Source: Siniperca chuatsi (taxonomy: Eukaryota > Chordata > Actinopteri > Centrarchiformes > Sinipercidae). Taken from it: a DNA stretch of 64,000 bases. Shown in pieces: positions 27,416-40,409 of the stretch. Every line of letters begins with the position of its first letter. Positions within the stretch are counted from its first letter, which is position 1. Location: contig NC_058055.1 of NCBI RefSeq assembly GCF_020085105.1, positions 17,860,822 to 17,924,821 of the forward strand, written 5' to 3'. The notes under the pieces were generated by a model. The model saw only the letters and a list, made by a program, of their open reading frames with translations. It ran no database searches and was not told the DNA's origin. The position numbers and the translations under genes are program-made.

Positions 27416-30400
27416 GGACAAAAATTGATAAATTGATTGCTGTTGAATTACAAGTCTGGAAGTATGTTTCTCCAAAACAGATGATCACTTATTACAAGAG
27501 AGATAGATCAAAGATAATGTAAATAATTTAATATGAAAATAAAGGTACAAATTGAAACATTGTTTGATAGGCTGCAATATCTTTCAGGGTTTATCTTTCA
27601 TTTTTCAGATACCTGATATGGTGCAATAAGTGCAGGATTGCCTAACTTTTTTAAACTTTGTGTACAGAAATCACAGATAGAAACACACATGCTGAGGTCA
27701 TACTCTCACATTCACACTCACATTAACTTGAACTAATATATATATCGCTGTTGTTATATTGGGAAAGGATTGCACTACAAACTCTGTTTCATGGAAAAAT
27801 ACATTCTTTAAAATCACAACCCACTTAAAATCTAAAATGCATAAAAAGCTGACATTTTGAAGATAAAAGATTTTCACTCCACAGTCATACTACACATGTA
27901 AAAAACAGCTGCTTCGATGTGAGTTGAAACAGTCACTGCAAAATATTGCTGTAGGTGACACACACATACACACCCACAATCATGCACACACACACACACA
28001 TTTTGAGCAGATTCAGATGAACTTCTTCGTAATTTCAGCATCTGATAGAACATGGAGGACACTTTAGGAAAATAATCTATGGGATTGTTTTGTTTCGCCC
28101 TATCCCATTTAGCAGATTTCCAAAAAAAAAAAAAAAGAATGGCTGTAAAGAGTGTCATCAGGGTAAATGAAAGGCTGTCAGTATAGACTGCTAGCTGTTG
28201 TGGATGACAGATGCTAGGAAGAGCCACTCATTAATCTTTATTCTGTCTCACATTAATGCCATAATAGAGCCCATAATGTAAAATTTTTTGTGTATCTGTA
28301 TTGTCATTTTTTAGGAATGTTTATGGTTTTGTATTGGATTGCATTACTGTATATTCAGATTATAATTGTTTATAATTTCTTTCCACCTTCATTTACATTA
28401 AAGGTCAGAAACAATATTGGGACAAACACACGCACACACACACACTTTCTTTGTCTTTTTGTGTACTGTATACTTGTTTATGTGACAATGAATATTTTGT
28501 CTTTTAAGACCAGTTTGATGAATTACAGCATATTATGTGGAATTTTCACCAGAAGTGATTCACCAGATGTTTAACAAACGGTTGTGAAACATTTGTTTGG
28601 TTATTGCCTACGTAGGGATGTTGACCTCTCAGTATGTAATTTGTCTGCCCAATGAGCTAAATTCAAGTGAAAGTCAAATCATGTCTAATTCGTCTAATAC
28701 ATGCAACACACACAGTTGCTCGTGTAGGGTTACTGGTATTGATGTCAACAGCCGTGATCAGAGCCCATGCTGGTGCCGTGCTGATAAGACAGCTACATAA
28801 TAGAAAAGGCCTCGGTTTTCTTATGCACATCTATCTAACTACCTCACCTGTCCGTGGCTCCCTCCTTTTCCTCTTCTTTGAGCACAAACCAAAACCAAAC
28901 TGCTAGTGTGTTTGTTTTTACTTCAGTAAGCACATTTTTGTTGTTATTTATAAAATGCACAGTCAGTCAGTGTGCGAACTATACCATGGCTTTCAGGGGA
29001 GCTTAATTAATTAATTTTTTTTGATGGGGGGGGGCTGACACTCGTAGCTGCAAGCATGTAGGCCTGCTTGCTTTGTGTTATCTGATATATAATTATCAAC
29101 CACATCAAACCTCCACACGGGTATCAAAATGAAACAAGTATGATACAATACAGCCTATACTATATTATACAATATTATAGCAGGGCACAGTATACTCTGC
29201 AGAGTGATGTACTATGAACAATGGTCAAAGTTACACATTCAGATGAGCACAATCATTTCTCGGTACAATTAAGACATCAAATGCGAGGGTCACGTGTCAA
29301 CAAACCAGTCTATAACAACACACACATGCATGAGCATTGTAAATACCAAACAAAATAGTCCAGGCTGCCTACAAGGGATCAAGTCCTCATCAACACCCAT
29401 CACATGCAATAATCAGAATATTGCCTCAGTCAACAAGATTTCAGAGACAGAAATCTCATCAACTGGAAAAGGTAACTGTCAAACCCTGCAGATTATGATA
29501 ATTTGTTTTATGAAAACAGAGATGATTTCCCCTTTTAAACTTTTTAATGACCCAAGGAGAAATATTTCTCTCTTGGTCCATCCTCCATCTCTTTCTGACT
29601 CATTATTTAACCATCCCTACCTTAATTTCTCCCCCCACTCTGCCACTTCTCTCCCGTCCTTATGTGTTCTCTCACTATGGCTTTCTGTCATACTCTATCT
29701 GTGCTCAAAAATCATGGAGACAACCATGTGTAATTGAAGCTACTTGTGTAGGAGAGTGGTTGGTGCAATACTCAGTCTGGGCCCAGGAATCCCCAGCTTT
29801 GTAAGGGAAGACTCAGAGTATCCAATAAATTGGATGTCTTAAGTCAGAAGAAGGCAGCACAGTTGTGTGTTACTGAGCTAGAGTACAAAAAGAGACGGAA
29901 CAGACTGAGTGAGGAAGGGAGGAGAAAGAGGAGACCTGGGGGATGTGACAGTGTGACAGACAAATCGGGTTTAGAGGGAGGAGAAGAGAGAAAGACTGAA
30001 GGGAGGAAGAAAGCAGAAACAGAGGTCAGGATGGGGGAGGAAGTGGGGAGAGGAAAAGAGACCACATCATCCGCTGTGGTGTTACATGAGTGTGTTCAGC
30101 TCTGTTCTGTCAAAATGTTATCAGTGGACTGGAAAGACAGTAGCTCTTTGCTACAGTATGTACTATGTATTTAAGGAGAGTATCAAGAAGTGTATACAAA
30201 GGAGCAGGTGTCACTTTCCACTTACATCCTTAGCAGCCCGGGCTCCAAAAAAACAGGTCATTTCTTATTTAAGTAAAAACACATTTAGTCCTTAAAATAA
30301 TTAGCTGATGCTTACTCACTTTAAAAAAAATGGCCTAAAAAACTCATTAACTCCTTATATTTACTCATTTGATGTTTTTGTGATCAATTATTTATTGAAT

Positions 30401-33080
30401 TTGTACGTGACAGCCAAACACAAGTGCAGCAGTAACACTATAAAACAACACCCTGAAAAAATAAGGAATTTATCAATGCAGCTTTTGGAGCTTAACACGC
30501 TACAGCAGAGATTAAGAAAGATCGTTACCATACAGTTTATTTATTTGTAACACATTTACTCACAACGCACCAATCCATGCTTGTACAGTTTTGGGTCGTC
30601 TGTTTTAACCGCACAGTGAGACATTAATGGTTAAAGGTTCATAGTTTTTCTGAATGTAATAAGCCAGTGTATGTTTATGTTAAAATCAGGGTTAAACCAA
30701 GACTGCATTAACAGAAAATTGCATCCTTCACTGAATGTGTGTGAAACTTTAGTTGTAGCACAATATATATTTCAAAGTACTGTTTTTCATTGATGAAAGT
30801 AACTTGACTATGATTATTTATGCACATTGTAAATTCAAGTCTGATATTTTGTGCCAAAATGGCTACCAAAATTGCAGGCCTTGGCATGGCTCACTGTTCT
30901 GTCTTTGTCTTGTATTTTTCCATTCCCTGCCAATGGGCCTTGATGGAAAAGCATCAACATCTCTACACTGCAGATACTGTACAAAACAGGCCCATCACTC
31001 CCTTCCACAATTTATAGTCGATGTTTTGAAGCACATTTCTCTTAATATTTTTTGCATTGTTAAAATGTGCTACCGAGCTATTACTTGTGACATGATGTTT
31101 TATTGTTTTATTTTTATATTGCCAGTATGCTTTCAGAAGGCAAGCAATAGCTTTTTAATTCCTCTTTAATTTTTTTTTTTGGCACACCAAAACTTGGTTC
31201 GCTTTAGCTGTTGTGTCATTGTTGTAGGTCTTTCTGAAATATTTTATTCAGATGCGTCTGTATTTGTGCGTATGTGGTGATATCTCTTTTTGGCTTATGT
31301 ACAGGATTCAGGAGGAGATGGACAGGCTAAGTAGACAGAATGTGCAAGCAGACAACAGAGCCAACCAAGATATGCTGCTTTTTCTTTTGCAGAAAAAAAC
31401 ATTAGCTACAAGAACAGGAAAAAAGACACACACACACACACACACATACACACACACACAGCGAAAGACTTAGACAAGGAGTATAAAAAATATCAAACTG
31501 CTTGCCTCACTGCTTTGTCGCTCTTCTAACCAGTCAAGCGTTGTGGTTCAGAGGCTTACCAGCTCTGGCAGTGTTTCTCTCTCTCTGTTGCTTCTGTCAA
31601 GGATTGAGAAATGTCTCATACATAGTTTTTTATTACTGACATACATGTTTACAGCAGTTACAACACAATTAATATAATAAATATAATATTAAATAACAAA
31701 TATGATATACATGGTGTTGCATCTTGCTCTTTTCGATTATTGGCTGTATTCTGTATTTTGTTTTGAGGATAATGAAGGTGAAGTAAGGTTTCCTGTGGAG
31801 GTTGAAACTGAAAGAAACTTGGGCAATAAAATTCAGCAGCCTCTGCTATAATAAATATGAGGTGATGTTTGTTATTTTGTCATTTCTCTGGCATAATCCC
31901 ATTGTGCACGCTCATGTTATTATAAATGTGCAGTGATATCGTTCTAAAGGTCAGTGGTTTTGTTTGGATCCTATAATAGCCAATGGGATGTAAACACAGC
32001 TGAGAGGAAGAAGAGTATTCAGACTATATCTTCTTCTCAGACTGCTTTTGCTTTTGCTACAATTTCATATCTTGCAGTGAAGTTGCTTTAAATGCAACAA
32101 GTTTAGTTAGAAAAATACAAAATCTTGCGTGCAGATGCACAAATTCTCAATCTCATATTCTTTGAATAAGAAAAATTTACTCCCCGTGTGCACGTTGTCT
32201 TTTATTCATCTCTGTTTTCCTGAAAATAAAAAAAATTAAAAAGAATTGTGTGCAGTGGTCGTGTGGCAGCGAACAAACAGAGAGAAAAGTGATATCTGAA
32301 CAAGGAGCCTGCAGAGAAAGCCCTATGGGTTCTCCCTACGATGAATAATGGAAATCTATGACAAGTTTAAGCACTGTGTTAGACTGAATACACTGAGCGC
32401 AGAGTCCCAGCCACAGGCTGCCATCAACACCATTATTAGACCAATTATAATGCTGGATGGGAAAGGGGAAAAGAGAGATTGGGAAAGACAGCAAGGGTGA
32501 AAAACAAATGTGACACCTCAGGGAATCCATTTGCAAAAACTGCATAATCACAAAGTACATTTTCAGAACTTTGCAGACTTGTTATGGTAGGTAATGTATG
32601 GCAATAGAGAGCAGGATGTGCAAAACGTAGGAAGAGTTTATTATCTAAGTTAATTAATTTCTGACATTTGATTTCGCATTCATTGTGTTACACTTCTTCT
32701 TATGTGGATCTCTTCATCAGGTGCCAGTTGCACCAGCTTAGCCACTTAGCCTACTTATAAAGTTACAGTCTTTTGTACAAAATTTCCTCTTCCTCTTTGT
32801 TCCCTGATTAGTGTATTCTTGCTGAGCTGCGGTAGAGGGATAGTAACAAAAGGATCAAGTATTGTACTAAAAAAACACTTTGGAAGATAGAGGTAAGAAC
32901 TTAGTAATGGATTTAGGAATAGCTGGTGCAAGAATGACTCCTATCAAAGTTCAAATATAAAACTCCTAATGAGTTTATTAAACAAGCTAAATCAAATACT
33001 CTTGGAGTAGTTTAGTGAACGCATAAAGAATAAGGGCTCTTTGGAAGCCTTCAACACATGGCTGTGGGTTTTTTTTTTAC
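27416..33080. other. long non-coding stretch
   Basis: No gene is recognised. It holds CA-type microsatellites at 27985-28000 and 31425-31460, a poly(A) tract near 28122-28135, and a purine-rich zone at 29880-30060. The longest open frame (29294-29737, 147 codons) and the purine-rich 114-codon frame at 29830-30174 show no domain motif and no clear splice context. Confidence 0.5.
31425..31460. repeat. (CA)n microsatellite, interrupted
   Basis: CA units with one ATA interruption. Confidence 0.9.
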
Positions 33081-34480
33081 CAGCTGTCCACGGCCGTAGC
33101 CAGGATTTTAGAAATACTGAGGTCATGAGGCCTAGCATCGCTAAGGGGGGGGTGTTTGGGGACCCCCGAGAAAATTTTAAAGACTATAGTATAAATCTAT
33201 GCATTTTAATGGATTTTGAGAGTAACAATATTCACTTAGGAAATAATGTCAGTGCCAAAACATAGATAAATATTGGACTAGAATCCAACACAAGATAAGT
33301 CACAAATATGACCAATTTGGAAATTACTCTTTTTCAGTTCAGTTTCTTATTGCATTGAAATCATTTTCAGTGTCAAACAAATTGATCAGAGGAGCACAAT
33401 CACAACTGCAGTATCTTTCAGGTATCACCCTAAATTACCTGACAAGTGTTCTAACACTCAATTACTCAAGTTCATCCAAACAATAAGCCATAATCTAAAA
33501 GTCACAAATGGCATGACAGTGGAAAAAATAGTGTATAAAATATAGTTACATTCTGACTCTTGGGTGTGGGATAACCAAGTAGGGACAGAAATAATTAATT
33601 TGAAATTTGGTAGATGCTACACACACCAAAAATGGCATATACAACAGAAGCAAGAGGTGCTGAATTTTTTTTTACTTTGATTCAAACTTCTTTGCATAAA
33701 AACTTTCTAAACTTTGTTCCACAGATTTGATGAATTTTTTTAAATTGTTGAAAAAAAAACATAGACCTAATATGTCCTTAAATTATACATACCAATAAAT
33801 AATATGCCCTTTAAAATATTATTGATCATTGAATTATAGTAATAAATGAGGTATGGCTGAAACATTTTGGTAATAATCACTGGACACACAAAGATTCTGA
33901 TGCATAAAGGCGCAGCATTAGAGAGCGAAAGGATTTAGGAAATCTTGTCATTCTAAAATCTTTAGCAGCAAAATGACCCAGAAGAGACTGACTTCTCTCT
34001 CATACATGCGAATATATTTATTTTGGACATAGACTATATGCCCTGATGCGATCCTTCATCACCAGGAACCTCACACAAGGCCCGGCAAGGGCCGCTTTTG
34101 GAGTAGGCGATAACAGTCAGTGTGACTGCAGCAAGGTAGGCTAATTGTTTATTCAAAGCTGCTTCTGTGCAGTGTAACTTTACTATTTTCCACCGTGAAT
34201 ATTTTTGCCACAGAAAATGTCAGAGTCTGCTCTGACATTTTCAGTGGCAACTCCTAATTGATTCTATGCGCAAAAGTTTGGACATGTCATGTTTTGGAAT
34301 AGTTTTTGAGCTCAGATCTTGAACGCAGTTGCTGCTTCTGTTCCTGTGGTGTAACTCGTAGTTACTTGTTTTGAGTGTGTAGATCAGGTGGAATACAGTT
34401 GATGGAAGGCTATAGCCAGGCCTTTCATTCATGGAATTGACCATTCGTGCTTCGAGAGGTAGGCTATATAACCTGAGCGC
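33081..34480. repeat. probable decayed interspersed repeat
   Basis: A block at 33090-33180 (GGCCGTAGCCAGGATTTTAG, a G run, then GTTTGGGGACCCCCGAG) resembles a motif I associate with dispersed fish repeats. A GC-richer block follows near 34080-34130 (CCCGGCAAGGGCCGC). No terminal repeats or coding region could be defined, so the limits are approximate and the class unknown. Confidence 0.3.
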
Positions 34481-36654
34481 CCCTCCTTATTATTGCCATT
34501 CTATATTGTTCTTAAATTATCTACAGTAAGAGGATTTGTATCATCCATATTATCAATACCATATTGGTAAGGCCAGTTGTGTGCTTTGAAAGTACAACCT
34601 GTATTCAAACATAGTGTTGACTGATCTTATAATATGTAAGTGTATGTAGGTAAGTATCTATATAAGGGAAACAGACAAGTTTACGGTTTACTTGATTTCA
34701 ATCCAGATTGAACTCCCTCTTCTCGAGTGGCATCTGCCACAGCCGTTTCTGTCTTTGCAACACAGCCAGACCCTGTTGAAATGAGGGCCTCCTCTAGGGC
34801 CAAGAAAACCATTAGCTGGAGATCAATTTCCTTTGCTCTTTTAGTTATTTTTGGAAACAAACAATAAAACTCTGGTATCTGGCACAGATGAGAACAAACA
34901 AGAAAACACTGACATTTCACTGAAAATCAAACATTCTAGTATCTGAAAAAAATATTAAAATTGTAACTATCTCTATCATCTTGCCATCACCTTGCCAAAC
35001 CTGACCTTGCCTGGTTTCCTCCCCTACTGCAGACATGTTGAGACTTGTGTGCAGCTCAATCAGCTCAGGTTGCTGTAAGGATCAATATTGTTAGTTAGCC
35101 CATAGTTATCAGCCAAAAAGTTATCAGCCCACTGGGATTTTTTACGTTCCGCTATTGGATTCCTCCCTGTATGCAGCTAATCTGAGTTATTTTCTCATTC
35201 ACGGAAGCTTAATCTGATTAGCCAGTTTATCAAATTCAGGGCATGCTGCTAACTCCCATGATGCTTAAATTGTATTACTTCATGGTAGGTGAAGGTGATA
35301 AAGCACAGGTGTTTCTGGTATTTTTTAACCACCAGTACATGTTGTCAACCTGCACAATTGATACCAAAGATTGCAGTCTTATAAGTGAAGTTTTGCACGC
35401 CATCAGTTGACCAATCAGTTACCCCCATAATGACCAATGACAAATCACTCTCAAACGAGTAACAACAATGTCTTTTTAAAGCTCCCATTCTCTCCTCTAT
35501 CTTAACTGTCAAGCACTTTGTAGCCTTGGATTTGAAAAGTGCTATATAAATGAAGGTTTACTTACTTGCTACACACTTGTCTATGATATATTCATTTGTC
35601 TCTCAGTCAATCCATCCTTATCTTGCTCAGCCGTCTTAGTCATCATATTTGGATTGGTTACTTGCTTTCTGGATGTTTCTATTTAATATCTTGTGTGTCT
35701 GTGGGAGTCAATTCTGAATACCTCTGTTGGTTTTATGTTGCTCCTGGATACATGTGGAGTGCATCCACATGAGTAGGGCTGTTGTTTCAACAAATAGTCC
35801 AATTTCCATTAATTTAAAGTTTTCTTTAAAAACTATAATAACAAAGGAATAGATTAAATAAAACTGAAGTACACTGGGTCTTGCAAGGAATGGCCTCTGC
35901 ACTGATCCTTTAATCAAACAGTATTTTAAATATTTAAATTGGTTTTTGACTCTGCCTAAATTTACTGGTGGATTAAATTTGAACTGTCTAAGTAGTTTAA
36001 GGAATATGTCAATTCAGAGATACTTCACTGGAAATTTAGGTCTATCACTACCCAAGTCATTGGTATACAGAAATGGTGTGACACTTCAATATTCAGGTTC
36101 AACAGTGATAAATTATGCATTTGTCTGTGACATCCTTTATTATGCAAATAAGGCAGATTTGCTTATTTCAAGTTTGCCTGATACATTTTGACATGACAAC
36201 TGCACAGTGGTTTGGAATAGAAAGATAAAAATAATCCCTGTCAATACTGAATAAATAGATCTGTCCTTCTCTTTTCGAATTGAGCATTTCATTTGACAAA
36301 ATGCAAATGGAGTTTGTTCAGTTGTCATGGAGATGGTTCAGTCATCATCACGTAAGTCAATTTGAATTCATTCAGTCTCCTGTCCAGGACTCTTGCTGTT
36401 TCACAGATGTAGTGTTCCCCACAGCTGTCGTATGTGATGCCATACATAACTGCAGTTTTCCTCTCAGAGGGGTCCTGTAGGTTGTCTGTAGGGTGTAGCA
36501 GCAGAGATCTTAAAGCCGGAGATACACTTGCTTTTAACTACGCATTGTATGTGCATGATGGCTGCCTTGTGTTGGTTGTGCACATCCTCAAAAATTAACG
36601 CTATGCGTCTGCAAGAAGCAATATGCATATGAATGGTAGGGGCATGTTGATAAT
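34481..36654. other. non-coding stretch with a LINE tail
   Basis: No gene is recognised. An L2-like tail lies at 35505-35568. Around 36510-36620 a block starting AAGCCGGAGATACACTTGC looks like part of a dispersed fish element. A 66-codon frame at 36280-36480 was considered and not called. Confidence 0.45.
35505..35568 (+). mobile_element. L2-like LINE 3' tail
   Basis: CAAGCACTTTGTAGCC, then AAAAGTGCTATATAAATGAA and a TTACTTACTT tail, is the L2 3' terminal signature. Only the extreme 3' end is recognisable. Confidence 0.7.
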
Positions 36655-38613
36655 GTCTCGGACTGCAAAGCTATGGATTTTAGGCACCTTTTACATTCTT
36701 TTGATTTTACTCAACATATTGTTGAGGGCCAACTCACAACTGTGGCCACACCCTAGATTTAGTGATCTCTAGAGGTCTAAATATTGTCGTTGATAAAAAA
36801 ATGCAGGCAGTCTAAAAAATTTGACTGCTAGTGCCTCTCGGGGAAATCTGAATTCTTTTTGTAAAATTAGTGAGGGCAAACTCCAAAAAAATCATTATGC
36901 AGTTGAAGCCTTTTTTCTTTAAGGAGTGTGTTATTTGTGATGTATTGGATATTGTTATTTGGATAGTGTTATTTGTGATGTATTGGATATTGTAAATTGC
37001 TCTCTACAGACAGGCATTTTTCCAAACACACTCAAAACAGCTCTAGTCAGGCCTTTACTGTCATAGCTAGCCACTATGCCCCCCTGATCCTCATGTTACC
37101 CAGTGTTTCCACCCTCCCTTATGTCTCCTGGCTGTCCTCTGTCTGTCATTGTGTTGTTTGTGTTCTAGCCTGGCTTCCTGGGTACCTGCTTGCGGCTGAT
37201 CACTGGCACACCTGCATTCCATTATTCACCGACGCCAGATCGTCCCCGTACTTGAGTACGCCACGGCAAATAAGTAAGTAAGTTACGATTAAAGTATTAT
37301 CATCTTGCATATCGGTGATTCTGATCTCCCTCTGCCTCAGACACATTCGCTGCCGGTGATCACCGCTCCAGACCACTCTACACCTTCGCTTCAAAAGTTC
37401 ACCGCCTGGTTGTTCAGCTACCATCTCTACACTCATCAGTCCAGAGCCGGCAGCCTCGTCTCCATTCGGAGTGCCGCCAGCTTTCGTCCCCGACCCGGTC
37501 CGGTCGAGTTCCTAAGGCGGCCGTCAACTACGCCGAACTTCTCACAACCCACCAACTTTCTGATCAATAAAGACTGTGGTCAACTTACCGAGCTCTGTCC
37601 CGTGTGTTCTGCGTTTGGGTCCTAAAACCTGAGTTTACGACATTTACTCAAAAACATAATCTGGACCTCTCTGCTTTGAGCAATTTTAGGCCTTTTTCAA
37701 ACCTGCCTTTTCTAAGTAAGATATTGGAAAAGGCAGTGTTTAAACAGTTAGATGCATTCTTGCATGACAACAAGATTCTGGTTTTAGAAAGGGACACAGT
37801 ACTGAGACAGCGCTTGTAAAAGTAATAAATGATCTTAAAGTGAGTGCAGATAATAAATGTTTCCATTCTGGTACTTCTTGAAGTCGATACAGTCAATCAT
37901 GGGATACTTCTAAGCCGACTTGAAAATTGGATTAGTCTTTCAGAAACAGCTCTAAATTGGTATAATACTTACCTCACTGGCAGAAGTTTCTTTGTTAGCC
38001 TCTGTAACCATATTTCAGACACACATGACTTTCTCTTTGGTATCCCACAGGGTTCAATTCTTGGTCCATTACTGTTTTGTCTGTATATGCTTCCACTCGG
38101 AAAACTTATTTGTGATCATGGAGTGAATTTTCATTGTTATGCTGATGACACTCAGTTATATTTATCTCTAGCGCCAGATGATACTGATGCCCTAAATCCC
38201 TTGATAAGCTCCCTCTCCCACATTGTACAGTGTATGAGTAATAATTTCCTCAAAGTAAATGAAGATAAAAAAAGAAATTCTAAAAAATTGGTACAAATGC
38301 ACAGAGAGAAGACATTTTAAGCAAACTTGGAAGTCTGGCCCTATTGAATAAACCTGAAGTACAAAACAAAACAAAACTGAGTGTTATTCTTGACTCTGAG
38401 CTGAATTTTAAATCACATGTCAACAAAGTTACAAAGGTTGCTTTTTATCATTTAAGAAATATCACTAGAGTTAGACCCTACCTCACTTTGGAAGATGCCA
38501 AAAAGCTAACCAATGCCTTTGTTTTCTCTCGTCTATATTACTGTAATGCACTCTAAACTTAATTACCTAAAAAAAAACTGTTGATAGGTTGCAACTTGTT
38601 CAAAATGCAGCAG
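36655..38613 (+). mobile_element. L2-clade LINE, decayed, interrupted by a solo LTR
   Basis: The copy starts in the endonuclease part of ORF2 (AMDFRHLL, FDFTQHIVEG, then a frameshifted LDLVISRGLNIV-type block at about 36750-36785). It passes the LQTGIFPNTLKTALVRPL block, then after the LTR insertion resumes with KHNLDLSALSNFRPFSNLPF, LSKILEKAVFKQL, GIPQGSILGPLLF, and HCYADDTQLYL (catalytic YADD near 38138-38149). LGVIL-type and NKVTKVAFYHLRNI blocks follow, and it ends at LQLVQNAA where repeat R2 begins. A 27-bp segment (36928-36954) is repeated at 36966-36992. Many stops and frameshifts; inactive. Confidence 0.88.
37059..37642 (+). mobile_element. solo LTR, 584 bp, with 5-bp TSD
   Basis: The element starts TGTCATAG and ends TTTACGACA, giving TG...CA termini. 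TTTAC flanks both sides (37054-37058 and 37643-37647), a perfect 5-bp target duplication. Excising the element and one TTTAC rejoins the L2 reading block RPLL-K-HNLDLSALS, confirming the limits. Inside, GATCAATAAAGACTGTGG (near 37561-37578) supplies an AATAAA about 75 bp before the 3' end, followed by the GTTTGGGTCCTAAAACCTGA segment, as expected for an LTR R-U5 region read on this strand. No internal retroelement coding or second LTR is present, so it is a solo LTR left by recombination. The superfamily (Gypsy, BEL or ERV) is not decided. Confidence 0.9.
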
Positions 38614-39270
38614 TGGCATGACTCTAGAGAAGTCGTTCATAAATGGACATTTCATGTTTTTTATCCATACTAGTGGCATGACTGTAGGGAAGGCAATGTC
38701 GTTCAGTCCACTGAAATATCTCATCAATTTTGTAGATTCATGATTCCTAAAGGATGAATCCTAATGACTTTGGCAATGTCTTGACTGTACCTTTATTGCC
38801 ACCAGCAGGTGGATATTTCAAATCAAATCAAGTTTATTGTCACATACACAATCACACACAGCACAACATCTAGTGAAATTTCTCTGCATTTGTGCCACTG
38901 TGCTCAGGAACCAACTCTAGTTCTAAGTGCACTGACAGGAGAATTAACCTAATATACATGTTTTTGATGGTGGGGGAAACCGGAGCACCCGGAGGAAACC
39001 CACGCCACGCAATGCTAACCACTGATCACTTTGGTGATCTTCTGACACTAGTGCCATCACCATTCATTTTGCCAATACTTGTGTTACTACTGTTTTTAAT
39101 GCTTTTTAGCAAATATTAGCATGCTAATACTCTAAGCTTCACAAAAATCAAGCTTGTGAACATGGTAAACATGATACCTGCTTAGCATCAGCATGTTCTC
39201 ATTGTCATTGTGAGCATATTAGCATGGTGATATTAGCATGTAGCTCAAAGCACCGCTGTAGGAGTCTATT
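38614..39270 (-). repeat. dispersed fish repeat, family R2, minus copy, with nested insertion
   Basis: Reading the minus strand gives GAGATATTTCAGTGGACTGA, CATGAATCTACAAAATTGAT, ATCACCAAAGTGATCAGT and AGCATGCTAATATTTGCTA, in the same family as 15430-15900. The copy starts exactly where the L2 copy breaks off. The segment at about 38816-39012 interrupts it (see next entry). Confidence 0.65.
38816..39012 (-). mobile_element. retroelement 3' end nested in R2
   Basis: On the plus strand it begins AAATCAAATCAAGTTTATTG followed by TCACATACACAATCACAC, which on the minus strand is an AATAAA plus a TTGATTTGATTTG tail. It also carries the common fish block GGAGCACCCGGAGGAAACCC (38974-38993). Together these suggest a short retroelement inserted on the minus strand within repeat R2. 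The right limit is approximate. Confidence 0.5.
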
Positions 39271-40386
39271 TTGATTTGATTCAGTTTTGGAATATTTTTG
39301 TTTGAGTTGGCTTCTTTTGTGAGCTTACTTTGTTTGTGTATACCATTTGGATGGGTATTCTGTATTTTTACACTGAAAATATGTAATATGTTAAAATTGC
39401 ATACTGGCTCTTTAAGAATCAGAACTGTGAAGCTTTGGCGGTAGTGCGCTCTTGGGAATACAGTGGAGTCACACAGTTTTCTTTACCGCATCCGTGATAT
39501 TAAAGATTTAAGATCATATTTTGCCTTTGTAATTTTATTTGTTTTATTTAACTGACAATCAAGATTAAAGGAAGATATTTTATAAGAAAACAGACTATGT
39601 GGATTGTTTTATTGGACATGGAGCGAGTGAAACCAAGACGGAAACTAAATGCGCACTCACAACCGCTGTCCTCACAGAGCTGCTAGCATTACTGTAAACT
39701 CATAAGGCTCTATGTAATGTAGTGTTGTATAGGCAAACTGGTGTTTACCTGGGTTGCACTGATATTATTTTCTCGAATGTGCCACTTTTATTCTATGTTT
39801 TGTCAACCAGTTGACATGTGATCACACAAACAAAAAAGTTTTATTCCAATTATGGCATTAATGCCAGCCAGCCAGAATAAAGATTAATGAGTGACTCTTA
39901 CCAGCTCTGTAATCCATGACAGTTAGTGGCCTATACTGAATGCCTTTCCTTTACTCTGGTGACCGCAGGGTTCACAAAAAACAGAGCCCTTAGTCTTGTT
40001 AAAATCTTTATTGTAACTTCTGTTCTTAACTTGTTTTAGAAAACAAGTTATACTTTTGCTAAAACTCAACAGCAGAATTGTGTTTGTTAGCACCACCTCT
40101 TGGCTGACTTGAATTCATTTTCACAACCCATTTGAAGATCTCCAAAGTTGCCTTGCAACAAAATCATACTTTCTTTTACAAATTATAGTAAGAGTATCTG
40201 CTGATTCTTGCCAGTTCCCTGCCCTGATTGCCCTGCTGCTGTCCTGAATATCATTTTGGCTGGGATTGCAGTTGCCTGAGACAGTCATGCATCATTTTTT
40301 GGAGGGACATTTTTCTGAAGGGCCTCTGTAGCATCCCAGCTGCAAGTTTCTGCATGGGCTTAAGGATTCATAGGAGCCGAACATCA

Positions 40387-40409
40387 TCACCACCACCACC
40401 ACCACCACG
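40387..40409. repeat. (CAC)n microsatellite
   Basis: Seven or eight CAC/CCA units. Confidence 0.9.

Noticed and set aside
29294..29737. 147-codon open frame on the plus strand
   Set aside because: No motif; the second half is a pyrimidine-rich tract read as Leu/Ser/Pro.
29830..30174. 114-codon frame rich in Arg, Lys, Glu and Gly
   Set aside because: It results from a purine-rich tract; the opposite strand is equally open, as expected for biased composition.
31252..31473. Possible coiled-coil exon (IQEEMDRLSRQN)
   Set aside because: The frame runs into a CA microsatellite and no partner exons were found.
36280..36480. Possible exon of a class C GPCR ligand-binding domain (an LSWRWF-like stretch)
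   Set aside because: Only a few residues fit, no catalytic or structural motif follows, and no convincing neighbouring exons were seen.
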